From positions 2,220,836 to 2,284,835 of the forward strand of contig NZ_CP028858.1 in NCBI RefSeq assembly GCF_003058365.1: DNA of 64,000 nt, read 5' to 3'. The stretch comes from Halococcoides cellulosivorans. GTDB taxonomy: Archaea; Halobacteriota; Halobacteria; Halobacteriales; Haloarculaceae. Below the pieces are notes generated by a model, which made no database searches, had not been told where the DNA came from, and worked only from the letters and a program-made list of their open reading frames with translations. Both the position numbers and the translations under genes were made by a program. This document shows positions 35,348 through 43,923 of this stretch, one piece after another; the first letter of the stretch is position 1; each line of letters begins with the position of its first letter.

Positions 35348-38300
35348 ATGTCGGAATCGATCGTACAGTTAGGGAGAGCGATGGATCCGGATTTTGATCG
35401 ACCAGGGGTGGCGGGGGCATTGGCAGTCGTAATGACATTAGCCGCGATAACAGGGGGTATCGCGGTGTCGAGCGTCACTGGAGCGGACGCAGCCGTTCAG
35501 CCCGATCTGGCGGTCGACACGACCGTCTCGGGCCAGGAAGTGACGATTTCGGTCGACTACACCAACGCCTCCGCGATCAACATCAAGGAGGTGCCAAACA
35601 CCTGGACCGTCGTCGATAGTTCGGACGGTCTGGCCGAGAAATCACCAGAGGGAGAGAGTTATCGCAACGTCGGCTGGGTCTGGATGGACAGCCAGACCGG
35701 CACGGAGACCGTGACCCTCGAAGTCCCCGAGGGTGAGAGCGGGCCCTTCTCGCTCCCGGTCGAGGCCGAGAATATCGACGGCGGAACGGTCTCGGAGACG
35801 GCCGAGTTCTCACTCGACGAGAGCACCGACACCGAGACGACCGACAGTGCGGGCGACACCGCCCCGGGCCTGACGGTCCAGGGCGATGCCGTCGCCCCCG
35901 GTGAGACCGCGACGGTCTCGGTGACCGCCGAGAACGTCGGTCTCCTCTCGCTCGACGGCATCCCGACCGACTGGACGATCGAGAGCTACGACACGGCCGG
36001 CGGGTCACCGATCGAGGAGACCACCGACGGCACCGACGAGATCGCCTGGGCCTGGGATCAGAACCAGGACAGCGTCACCGTCGTGGTCGCACTGGCCGTC
36101 CCCGCGGACGCCGCGATCGGTGAGACGGCACTCACCGCCGAGGCCGCCAACGACGCCGAGGGGACAACCACCGCACCGATCGGCATCGACGTGATCGAAG
36201 AGGAGGAAACGGTACACACCCACCAATCCGGTGAAACGACCGACACACCCGATGTCACCGACGAGCCGACGGATTCCACTGGTGACGATCCGACCGAGAC
36301 GGTGACGCCGACCGACGAACCGGCCGTCAGTCTCGAAGGAGCAGTCGTCGCGCCCGGCGAGACCGCGACCGTCACGGTGACTGCCGAGAACGTCGGCTTG
36401 CTCTCGCTCGACGGCATCCCGACCGACTGGACGATCGAGAGCTACGACGCGGCCGGTGGGTCGCCGGTCGTCGAGACCACCGACGGCACCGACAAGATCG
36501 CGTGGACGTGGGATCAGAACCAGGACAGCGTCGCCATCGACGTGGCCCTGTCCGTCCCTGCGGACGCCGCGATCGGTGAGACGGCACTCACCGCCGAAGC
36601 CGCCAACGACAACGAGCTGATCGCCAGCCACACCGCGTCTGTGCTGGTGAGCGAGGGCGTCCCGACCGACGAGACGCCGACCGACGAACCGACGACCGAG
36701 GAGACACCTGGCGACGAACCGACGACCGAAGTCGGTGACGAACCGACCGAGCAGACCCCGAGTGACAACCCGACGACCGTCTCACCCGGGAGCCCCGCCC
36801 TCAGCGTCGGGAGCGGAGTCGTCGCCCCCGGTGAGAGCGTCACTGTCTCGCTCGTCGCGGAGAACGTCGGCCTCCTCTCGCTCGACGGCATCCCGACCGA
36901 CTGGACGATCGAGAGCTACGACGCGGCCGGGGGATCACCGATCGTCGAGCCCACCGACGGCACCGACAAGATCGCCTGGACCTGGGATCAGAATCAGGAT
37001 CGGGTCGAGATCGGCGTGACCCTGTCCGTGCCCGCGGACGCCGCGCTCGGTGAGACGGCACTCACCGTCGAGGCCGCCAACGACAACGACATCTCGGTCA
37101 CCGACACCGCCACCGTCTCGGTGACCGACGAGACGTCGACCGACGAACCGACGCCCGTCCCCGGGAGTCCGTCCGTCAACGTCGAGGGAGGCGCAGTCAT
37201 GCCCGGTGAGACCACGACGGTCTCGCTGACTGCCGAGAACGTCGGCCTCCTCTCGCTCGACGGCATCCCGACCGACTGGACGATCGAATCCATCGACGAC
37301 GCCGGCGGGTCACCGATCGACGAGACCACCGACGGCACCGACAAGATCGCCTGGACCTGGGACCAGAACCAGGACAGCGTCGCCATCGACGTGACCCTGT
37401 CCGTGCCCGCGGACGCCGCGCTCGGTGAGACGGCACTCACCGCCGAAGCCGCCAACGGGGCTGATCTCTCGGCCACCGACACCGCCACCGTCTCCGTGAC
37501 CGACGAGGAGGTCCCGACCCAGGAGACGCCCGAAGAGGCCGTCCTGAGCATCGAACCCGTCGAGACCGAGGACGGGTACGCGGCCTCGCTCGTGCTCTCC
37601 GAGGCTCCGAACGGCATCTCTGGCTACGAGGTGACGCTGGCCAGCGACAACACGGACGTCCTGCAAGTCGCCGGCAGTGACCGAGTGAGTCCGGTCACCT
37701 GGGGCGACGCGTTCGACACGATCAACACGGTGAATCGGGCCGACGACGGCTCCGCGATCACGCTGAAAGCCACCAATTCGGAGGACATGCACGAACCGGT
37801 GACGGACATCGAACTCGCGACGATCGACCTCGACGCGATGGGTGAGGGGTACGCTGAGCTCGACGTCGGCGTCCACGATATCCAGGACGGTGGAGGATAC
37901 ACCATCCCGGTGACCACCGAGTCCGAAGTCCTCGCCGTCGGTGGCGCGCCCGAGACGACCGACCCGGGCACCGACGAGCCGAGCGAGACGACGGTCACGC
38001 CCGTCGATAATCCGGGCTCCAGTGAGGACCCGGCCGTCAGCGTCACTGGCGGCACGGTCCGCCCCGGTGAGACCGTCACGGTCGACATCACCGCCGACAA
38101 CGTCGACGCGCTCTGGTTGGGAGGCATCCCGAACAGCTGGACGGTCGAGTCCGTCGACGACCAGGGCACGACGCCGATCGTCCAATCCTACGACCACGGT
38201 CAACAGATCGCCTGGAACTGGGGCAGCACGGTGACCGACGTCTCGGTCTCCGCGACGGTCGCCATTCCGGAGAACGCGACGATTGGCGACACGACACTCA

Positions 38301-40345
38301 ACGCGACAGGGAATCTGGCGGGCCTCCCCCAAACGAGTGACACGGCGACCGTCTCGGTCGTCGACGAGGTCCCGACCGACGAGCCGACCACCGACGAGAC
38401 GCCCGAGCCGGCCGTCCTGAGCATCGAACCCGTCGAGACCGAGGACGGCTACGCGGCCTCGCTCGTGCTCTCCGAGGCCCCGAACGGCGTCTCTGGCTAC
38501 GAGGTGACGCTGGCCAGTGACAACGCGAGTGTCCTGCAGGTCGCCGGCGGCGATCGAGTGAGCCCGGTCACCTGGAGCGACGCGTTCGACACGATCAACA
38601 CGTACTCGCGGGCCGACGACGGCTCCGCGATCACGATAGAAGCCACGGATCCGAACGAGATGGTTCAGGACGGGGCCGAGGACATCGAACTCGCGACGAT
38701 CGAGATGGACGCGATGAGTGAGGGGTACGCCGGACTCTCCGTCGGCGTCCACGAACTCCAGGACGACACTGGCGCCGACATCCCGGTGACCACCGCGTCC
38801 GAAGTCGTCGCCGTCGGTGGCGCGCCCGAGACGACCGACCCGGGCACCGACGAGCCGAGCGAGACGACGATCACGCCCGTCGACGAGCCCGGCTCCGGTG
38901 ACGATCCGACCGTCGACGCCACCGATGGCACGGTCCGCCCCGGAGAGACCGTCACGGTCGACATCACCGCCGACAACGTCGACTCGCTCTGGTTGGGAGA
39001 CATCCCGAACAACTGGACGATCGAGTCCGTCGACGATCAGGGCACGACGCCGATCATCCAAACGTTCGACAGCGGCCAGGAGATCGCCTGGAACTGGGGC
39101 GGCACGGTGTCCGACGTCTCGATCTCCGTGACGTTCGCCATTCCGGAGAACGCGTCGATCGGTGATACCACGCTCACCCTCGGAGCGAACGGTCTGGACT
39201 CCGTCGACACGTCGACCATCTCGGTCGTCGAGGAGCTCCCGACTGACGAACCGACTACCGAGCCCGGCACGGACGAACCCGGCACGGACGAGCCTGGCAC
39301 GGACGAGCCTGGTACGGACGAGCCCGGTACGGACGAGCCTGGTACGGACGAACCTGGCACCGACGAGCCTGGTACGGACGAGCCTGGTACGGACGAGCCT
39401 GGCACGGACGAACCCGGTACGGACGAACCTGGCACCGACGAGCCTGGTACGGACGAGCCTGGTACGGACGAGCCTGGTACGGACGAGCCTGGTACGGACG
39501 AGCCTGGTACGGACGAGCCTGGTACGGACGAGCCTGGTACGGACGAACCCGGTACGGACGAGCCTGGTACGGACGAACCCGGTACGGACGAACCCGGTAC
39601 GGACGAACCCGGTACGGACGAGCCTGGCACCGACGAGCCGAGTGACGCACTCTCGGTCTCTGTCGCGAACGCGAGCGTCGCACCCGGTGAGAACGCGACC
39701 CTGACTCTGACGGCCGAGAACGCCGGCATGCTCTCGCTCGACGACATCCCGGCCAACTGGACGATCGAATCCGTCGAGGCTGGCGGAGCCACGTCGATCG
39801 ACGAGACAGTCAACGACAGCCAGGAACTCGCCTGGACCTGGGATCAGAACCAGGACAGCCTCAGCCTGAACGTCACGCTCGGCGTGCCGGCGAACGCCTC
39901 GACCGGAGCGGTCACGCTCACGGCCACCGCGTGGTCGAGTGACGACAGCAGCGTGACCGACACCGCCACCGTGTCGGTGACCGAGTCGGCCTCGGAGACG
40001 CCGACCGAAACGGATACCCAGGACGACGAGGGTGACAGCGGCGGGAATGGCGGCGGCGTCGGCGGCGGTGGAAAGAAAGAGATCCCGACGGACGACGACT
40101 CGGGGTCCGACGACGGTGACACCGAACCGATCGACCCGATCGACCCGGACACCGAGTCTGACGACGACTCCGGTGGTGCGGCGGAACCCTCGACCGACGA
40201 CGCGGCCTCGACCGCGACGACGACCGGTGAGGCAGTCGACCCGCAGACGGAGTCCCAGACCGACGCCGGTGGGCCTGGCTTCGGGCCGCTGGTCGCGCTG
40301 ATCGCACTCGTCGCCGCCACGCTCGTCGCCGTGCGTCGAGACTAA
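35348..40345 (+). CDS. Scaffoldin-like surface protein: two cohesin-like domains, eight repeat modules, PGF-CTERM-like anchor
   Basis: 1665 residues. The N-terminus (VAGALAVVMTLAAITGG) is a Sec-type signal without a twin-arginine motif. Eight copies of a roughly 105-residue module follow (residues 50-156, 175-283, 326-435, 484-592, 609-717, 896-1004, 1188-1293, 1434-1544). Their core is VAPGETATVTVTAENVGLLS then IPTDWTIESYDAAGG and IAWTWDQNQDS. Two 135-residue domains (732-866, 1023-1158) resemble type I cohesins. They show GISGYEVTLASDNTDVLQV, a tail IELATIDLDAMGEGYAELDV and a final VLAVGG. Thr/Asp/Glu/Pro linkers separate the domains, with 25 PGTDE repeats at 1306-1430. The C-terminus GPGFGPLVALIALVAATL then RRD resembles a PGF-CTERM archaeosortase signal. 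The likely role is a cell-surface scaffold docking dockerin enzymes. The cohesin call rests on pattern and on the six dockerins in the window. Confidence 0.85.
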   Translation: MSESIVQLGRAMDPDFDRPGVAGALAVVMTLAAITGGIAVSSVTGADAAVQPDLAVDTTVSGQEVTISVDYTNASAINIKEVPNTWTVVDSSDGLAEKSPEGESYRNVGWVWMDSQTGTETVTLEVPEGESGPFSLPVEAENIDGGTVSETAEFSLDESTDTETTDSAGDTAPGLTVQGDAVAPGETATVSVTAENVGLLSLDGIPTDWTIESYDTAGGSPIEETTDGTDEIAWAWDQNQDSVTVVVALAVPADAAIGETALTAEAANDAEGTTTAPIGIDVIEEEETVHTHQSGETTDTPDVTDEPTDSTGDDPTETVTPTDEPAVSLEGAVVAPGETATVTVTAENVGLLSLDGIPTDWTIESYDAAGGSPVVETTDGTDKIAWTWDQNQDSVAIDVALSVPADAAIGETALTAEAANDNELIASHTASVLVSEGVPTDETPTDEPTTEETPGDEPTTEVGDEPTEQTPSDNPTTVSPGSPALSVGSGVVAPGESVTVSLVAENVGLLSLDGIPTDWTIESYDAAGGSPIVEPTDGTDKIAWTWDQNQDRVEIGVTLSVPADAALGETALTVEAANDNDISVTDTATVSVTDETSTDEPTPVPGSPSVNVEGGAVMPGETTTVSLTAENVGLLSLDGIPTDWTIESIDDAGGSPIDETTDGTDKIAWTWDQNQDSVAIDVTLSVPADAALGETALTAEAANGADLSATDTATVSVTDEEVPTQETPEEAVLSIEPVETEDGYAASLVLSEAPNGISGYEVTLASDNTDVLQVAGSDRVSPVTWGDAFDTINTVNRADDGSAITLKATNSEDMHEPVTDIELATIDLDAMGEGYAELDVGVHDIQDGGGYTIPVTTESEVLAVGGAPETTDPGTDEPSETTVTPVDNPGSSEDPAVSVTGGTVRPGETVTVDITADNVDALWLGGIPNSWTVESVDDQGTTPIVQSYDHGQQIAWNWGSTVTDVSVSATVAIPENATIGDTTLNATGNLAGLPQTSDTATVSVVDEVPTDEPTTDETPEPAVLSIEPVETEDGYAASLVLSEAPNGVSGYEVTLASDNASVLQVAGGDRVSPVTWSDAFDTINTYSRADDGSAITIEATDPNEMVQDGAEDIELATIEMDAMSEGYAGLSVGVHELQDDTGADIPVTTASEVVAVGGAPETTDPGTDEPSETTITPVDEPGSGDDPTVDATDGTVRPGETVTVDITADNVDSLWLGDIPNNWTIESVDDQGTTPIIQTFDSGQEIAWNWGGTVSDVSISVTFAIPENASIGDTTLTLGANGLDSVDTSTISVVEELPTDEPTTEPGTDEPGTDEPGTDEPGTDEPGTDEPGTDEPGTDEPGTDEPGTDEPGTDEPGTDEPGTDEPGTDEPGTDEPGTDEPGTDEPGTDEPGTDEPGTDEPGTDEPGTDEPGTDEPGTDEPGTDEPGTDEPSDALSVSVANASVAPGENATLTLTAENAGMLSLDDIPANWTIESVEAGGATSIDETVNDSQELAWTWDQNQDSLSLNVTLGVPANASTGAVTLTATAWSSDDSSVTDTATVSVTESASETPTETDTQDDEGDSGGNGGGVGGGGKKEIPTDDDSGSDDGDTEPIDPIDPDTESDDDSGGAAEPSTDDAASTATTTGEAVDPQTESQTDAGGPGFGPLVALIALVAATLVAVRRD
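37541..37945 (+). other. Cohesin-like domain 1
   Basis: Residues 732-866 of the surface protein. It starts VLSIEPVETEDGYAASLVLS and shows the cohesin-like strand pair GISGYEVTLASDN then VLQV. A middle charged strand (DDGSAITLKATNSEDM) follows, and then ELATIDLDAMGEGYAELDV before the final strand. It is about 85 percent identical by eye to domain 2, which argues for recent duplication. Confidence 0.7.
38414..38821 (+). other. Cohesin-like domain 2
   Basis: Residues 1023-1158. It is nearly the same as domain 1 up to VTLASDN, and differs mainly in the loops (DASV, SDAFDTINTYSRADD, DPNEMVQDGAED). It sits between repeat modules 6 and 7, so each cohesin is flanked by the spacer modules. Confidence 0.7.
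39263..39637 (+). repeat. 25 tandem 15-base repeats encoding PGTDE
   Basis: The unit is 15 bases with consensus CCTGGTACGGACGAG, varying at third codon positions only (CCC/CCT, GGC/GGT, ACG/ACC, GAA/GAG), so the encoded PGTDE is invariant in all 25 copies. It forms an extended Pro/Thr/Asp/Glu spacer of 125 residues between repeat modules 7 and 8, likely O-glycosylated or simply rigid. The number of copies probably varies between strains by slippage. Confidence 0.97.
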
Positions 40346-40384
40346 CCCCAATCGCTTTTTGTCGCGCCGTCGCCTCGTTCGTGT

Positions 40385-41287
40385 ATGGAGAGAACAGCGA
40401 CCCACGGCGAGGGGGTGGCCCGCGTCGCGACGCTCGCGGTCGTCGTGATCCTCGTGGCCAGTCTGGCCGGGCCGGCGCTGGCCGACCCGACCCAGGAGTC
40501 GTTTCCGAGAGCCTCGGGGAGCGATCACGTCGTCGCGCCGGGCGAGACGGTCACCATAGAACTGGCGGTCCAGGACGTCAATAGCATCAAATTCGAGCCA
40601 GTGCCGACCGACTGGGAGATCGTCTCCAGCACCAGTGACGGGACCGACGGGCAAGTCGAGCAGTTGGACTCCGGCGACCGGGTCGTCGGATGGGTGTTCC
40701 CCGAGGCCGTGGCGAATCGAACCGCGACGGTCACACTGCGCGTCCCCGAGGACGCCGCCACCGACCAGTATCGGTTCAACGTGAGCGCCGAACACGTCGA
40801 GAACGGCATGGCGCACGCCTCGACGATCGTCAACGTGAACCCGGACGCCGATTCACTCGTCATCCCCGAACCGAACGCCCACGGCCCATACACTGTCGTC
40901 GAGGGCGAGTCCGCCCCACTCGACCCGGTCTGGAGTGAAGACCCCGACGGCACGGTCGCGGGCGTCACATGGCTCCAGTTGGGTGGCAACGGCGAAATCG
41001 ACAACCAACACTTCTTCCCGCCGAACGTCATCGCCACGAACGAAACGGCGACCGTCGAGTTGCAGATCCTCGACAACGACGGCCTGCTGGCGACCCAATC
41101 CGCACAGATCCTCGTTCTCCAGTCGGAGTTCGCCCCCGAGACCCCGACGCCCGAGGAGTCGACGCCACGCGACCCGCCCCGGACGCCACTCGACGACGAG
41201 AGCGGGGCCTCACCAGTGATCGGCGGGATCGGAACGCTGGTGTTGGTCTTCTTGCTGGTCGTGCTCGTCTACCACCGCCGCGAGTGA
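40385..41287 (+). CDS. Membrane-anchored companion of the scaffoldin, sharing its repeat module
   Basis: 300 residues from ATG 40385. A Sec-type signal (VATLAVVVILVASLAGPALA) ends near residue 33. Residues about 48-155 repeat the scaffoldin module (VVAPGETVTIELAVQDVNSI, PVPTDWEIVSS, VVGWVFPEAVANRTATVTLRVPEDA). A PKD/Ig-like domain follows (VVEGESAPLDPVWSEDPDGTV). The C-terminus has a membrane segment (VIGGIGTLVLVFLLVVLVYH) with a short cytoplasmic RRE tail. It lies 39 bases after the scaffoldin, and probably shares its transcript. It may be an anchoring or assembly partner; no catalytic motif is present. Confidence 0.85.
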   Translation: MERTATHGEGVARVATLAVVVILVASLAGPALADPTQESFPRASGSDHVVAPGETVTIELAVQDVNSIKFEPVPTDWEIVSSTSDGTDGQVEQLDSGDRVVGWVFPEAVANRTATVTLRVPEDAATDQYRFNVSAEHVENGMAHASTIVNVNPDADSLVIPEPNAHGPYTVVEGESAPLDPVWSEDPDGTVAGVTWLQLGGNGEIDNQHFFPPNVIATNETATVELQILDNDGLLATQSAQILVLQSEFAPETPTPEESTPRDPPRTPLDDESGASPVIGGIGTLVLVFLLVVLVYHRRE

Positions 41288-42427
41288 CTAGCGCTCTCGA
41301 TCGAGAGTGGTCTGTGTCTCGTTCGGGCCACAGGTGACCGGCGGGCGGTGACGGTCGTCTGCGATGAACGCCCACTCGTCGCGGCCCAGATCACCGGAGC
41401 CATCGGAGAATTCGAGTGACGTGTAGAGGCCGTTGTAGTTCATCACGCTCGGGTACTCGTCGAGGGAGTATCTCTCAGAATCGACGCCGGGCAAACTCTC
41501 GTCGAACCCGAAGGCGTGGCCGAGTTCGTGAACGAGCAGCGACGCCGTGAGGAACGGGTCGGGGTAGGATTCGAACATGACGACGCCGGGTTGGCCCGCC
41601 CCGACGTACTCCGGGTCGCCGTCGTACGCCACCTTGTCAGCGACCAGGACGTAGTAATGCCCCGCAGTCCGGTAATCGCGGTGCGCAGTGGTCACGTCAC
41701 CGATGTCGTCGGCCGAGCCAGGCCGGTCGATCGTGTCGACGGGCGACCCGAGGGTCAGATCGCCGTCGTCACGCCGGACGTGGAGGTCGATCCCGCTCTG
41801 GCCGTCCGGGTTCGAGACGGGCGCCTCGGCAAAGGCCGCCTCGGCCCGTTCGATCGCCCCGTCGCTCAGCGACTCGCCCGACTCCGAGTCGACTTCGAGA
41901 TAGAGGTCCTGGTGGAGCGGGTCCGCTCCCGGCAGCGCGTCGGTGCAGGTCGCCTCCGCACCGTCCGGCAGGCCGTCCCCGTCGGTGTCGGCGTCGTGGG
42001 GATCGGTGCCCAGGCGCTGTTCGACGATGGTCGCCAGTCCGTCATCGTCCGGATCAGCGAACAGCTCCGACCCGCCGGCTTGTGCGGCGGAGCGTTCGTC
42101 TGCCGGGGACGGCATCATCGACCACGTCTCCGGTGCTGGCCCGCCACCCTGGGTGGGCGCCCCGGCCGAGTCCGCCGGGGGCGCCGAAGCGTCCGACGGG
42201 GCCGCCGGAACGGCGACGCTCGCCCCGAAGCCGGCGATCGCTGGAGCCATCAACACGACGAGCGCGACCGTCACGACCAGTCGCGACCCGTCGCGTCGAA
42301 GCCCACGGCCCTGCGAGCGCGGTGCTCGATCGACGGCAACGCCAGCATTCAGATATCGATATACAGAATGAAAGGGAGACTGGAGAGCTGAGCGGGGCGC
42401 GCCACGATCAGACGATTTGGAGTTCAT
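41288..42427 (-). CDS. Secreted metalloprotease (HExxH) with calcium-type repeats
   Basis: 379 residues from ATG 42425-42427; the hydrophobic segment GSRLVVTVALVVLMAPAIAG is at 48-66, so the true start may be internal. The zinc motif HELGHAFGFDE (H300-E301, H304) is followed by SVMNY at 327-331, a Met-turn, so this is metzincin-like. The usual third ligand position is an acidic residue rather than His. A thrombospondin-3-type segment (ADPDDDGLATIVEQRL then DADTDGDGLPDGAEA) is at about 124-158 and likely binds calcium. It converges with the scaffold companion and could process exported surface proteins. The longer open frame upstream to 43438 is antisense to hisH and is ignored. Confidence 0.78.
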   Translation of the reverse strand: MNSKSSDRGAPRSALQSPFHSVYRYLNAGVAVDRAPRSQGRGLRRDGSRLVVTVALVVLMAPAIAGFGASVAVPAAPSDASAPPADSAGAPTQGGGPAPETWSMMPSPADERSAAQAGGSELFADPDDDGLATIVEQRLGTDPHDADTDGDGLPDGAEATCTDALPGADPLHQDLYLEVDSESGESLSDGAIERAEAAFAEAPVSNPDGQSGIDLHVRRDDGDLTLGSPVDTIDRPGSADDIGDVTTAHRDYRTAGHYYVLVADKVAYDGDPEYVGAGQPGVVMFESYPDPFLTASLLVHELGHAFGFDESLPGVDSERYSLDEYPSVMNYNGLYTSLEFSDGSGDLGRDEWAFIADDRHRPPVTCGPNETQTTLDRER

Positions 42428-42577
42428 GCCCTGTTTTCTCCCAGAATTGCCCGTAGTAATGACTACGGAGCAGAGAGACTTGAGCGGCATGACCTCAATA
42501 CTAGTAGTGATAATAGCGGTTGGCGCGATCCGGGCGGGTGACGGAAGGAACTTGACGATGGCCGGTGAAGCGACGCT

Positions 42578-43225
42578 ATGAACCGGTCTCGAGACGTTTC
42601 GATCGCGATCGTGGACTACGGGCTCGGAAACCTCAGGAGCGTCAAGAGCGGCCTCGAACGCGCCGACGCGACGGTGGCGGTCGTCGATGACCCTGGCGCG
42701 CTCTCGACGGCCGACGGCGTCGTCCTCCCGGGCGTGGGAGCGTTCGCGGAGGGCATGGACAACGCCGGGCCGTATCGCGACGCGATCCGCGAGGTCGTCG
42801 AGACGGGCACGCCACTCTTTGGCATCTGTCTGGGGATGCAGATGCTGCTGACGGGCAGCGAGGAGTCCACACACGCGGGCCAGGGCGACGTCGAAGGACT
42901 GGATCTGGTCCCGGGCCAGAACCGGCGGTTTTCGACCGAGATGACCGTCCCGCACATGGGCTGGAACACCCTCTCGGTCGAGCGCGAACACCCGCTGTTG
43001 GAGGGCGTCGACGGCGAGTACGCCTACTTCGTCCATTCGTACTACGCCGACCCCGACGACGACGGCGCGGCCGTCGCGACGACGGAGTACGGCGAGCGGT
43101 TCGCGAGCGTCGTCAGCGACGACTCGGGGCAGGTCTTCGGCACGCAGTTCCACCCCGAGAAATCCGGCGAGACGGGGCTGCGCATTCTCCGGAACTTCGT
43201 GGAGTTGGCCGATCCGACACGGTAA
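42578..43225 (+). CDS. hisH: Imidazole glycerol phosphate synthase glutaminase subunit HisH
   Basis: 215 residues from ATG 42578. AIVDYGLGNLRSV opens the class I glutaminase fold. The nucleophile is Cys84 (LFGICLGMQMLL). The other triad members are in FGTQFHPEKSGETG. With HisF it forms the fifth step of histidine synthesis. HisF is not in the window. It is followed by the KH protein 25 bases on. Confidence 0.95.
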   Translation: MNRSRDVSIAIVDYGLGNLRSVKSGLERADATVAVVDDPGALSTADGVVLPGVGAFAEGMDNAGPYRDAIREVVETGTPLFGICLGMQMLLTGSEESTHAGQGDVEGLDLVPGQNRRFSTEMTVPHMGWNTLSVEREHPLLEGVDGEYAYFVHSYYADPDDDGAAVATTEYGERFASVVSDDSGQVFGTQFHPEKSGETGLRILRNFVELADPTR

Positions 43226-43250
43226 TGGCGACCGCCGCCATAGCACCGGT

Positions 43251-43799
43251 ATGCAGCACGTGACGATTCCGCAGGACCGAATCGGGGTGCTGATCGGTGA
43301 GGGCGGGGAGACGATGCGGGAGATCGAATCGGCCGCAGAGGTGCGACTCGATATCGACTCCGAGACCGGATCGGTCGCCGTCGAGACCGTCGGTGACCCG
43401 GTGATCGGGCTGAAAGGGCCAGACGTGGTCAAGGCCATCGGGCGCGGGTTCGCCCCCGATCAGGCGCTCGAACTGCTCGCTGACGACCTCGTCATGCTCG
43501 ACGTGATCGACGTCGAGGCCGCAGCGCGCAACGACCGCGATTTGCGACGCATCAAGGGCCGACTCATCGGTGAGGACGGCCGCACCCGGGAGTTGATGGA
43601 GGACCTCAGCGGTGCGAACGTCCGGATCTACGGGTCGACGCTGTCGGTCATCGGTGAACCCGAGCAGGTCGACGCCGTCCGGGAGGCCACCCAGATGCTG
43701 ATCGACGGTGCACCACACGGCTCGGTGTACGCCTTCCTGGAGCGGCGGCACAACGAGATGGCCGACCCCGGCATCGAGTACCACCAGTTCACCGGGTGA
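43251..43799 (+). CDS. KH-domain protein, Pno1/Dim2-like ribosome assembly factor
   Basis: 182 residues from ATG 43251. Two KH domains are visible: VTIPQDRIGVLIGEGGETMREIE and RIKGRLIGEDGRTRELMED, each with its GxxG loop (the second is GEDG). The DVIDVEA...GFAPDQALELL segment between them is typical of the archaeal Pno1/Krr1 group, which helps mature small-subunit rRNA. Its length and architecture match. It follows hisH on the same strand. Confidence 0.9.
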   Translation: MQHVTIPQDRIGVLIGEGGETMREIESAAEVRLDIDSETGSVAVETVGDPVIGLKGPDVVKAIGRGFAPDQALELLADDLVMLDVIDVEAAARNDRDLRRIKGRLIGEDGRTRELMEDLSGANVRIYGSTLSVIGEPEQVDAVREATQMLIDGAPHGSVYAFLERRHNEMADPGIEYHQFTG

Positions 43800-43913
43800 T
43801 CGGCGTCCGCCGGCGGCCAGTACTGTCAGCGAGCGACTGCGTCACCCCGGTCCGCCCGCCGGCCCGCCCAAAAATATAACAGATTGCCCCGCCGAATTCT
43901 TCATCGGAGCCCA

Positions 43914-43919
43914 GGAGGT
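43914..43919 (+). promoter_or_regulatory. Shine-Dalgarno site setting the GTG start of the AAA ATPase
   Basis: GGAGGT lies 4 bases before the GTG at 43924, the best site in this region, and favours this start over upstream open-frame codons. A TATA-like AAAAATATAAC is at about 43870-43880. Confidence 0.6.
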
Positions 43920-43923
43920 CACC

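Noticed and set aside
39263-39637. CRISPR array
   Set aside because: The 15-base units are contiguous, have no spacers and encode a protein repeat in frame.
37310-40816. Long open frame on the minus strand across the scaffold gene
   Set aside because: It mirrors the high-GC coding strand, shows Arg/Val repeats from the antisense of PGTDE, and has no recognisable domain; the plus-strand protein has a signal, modules and anchor.
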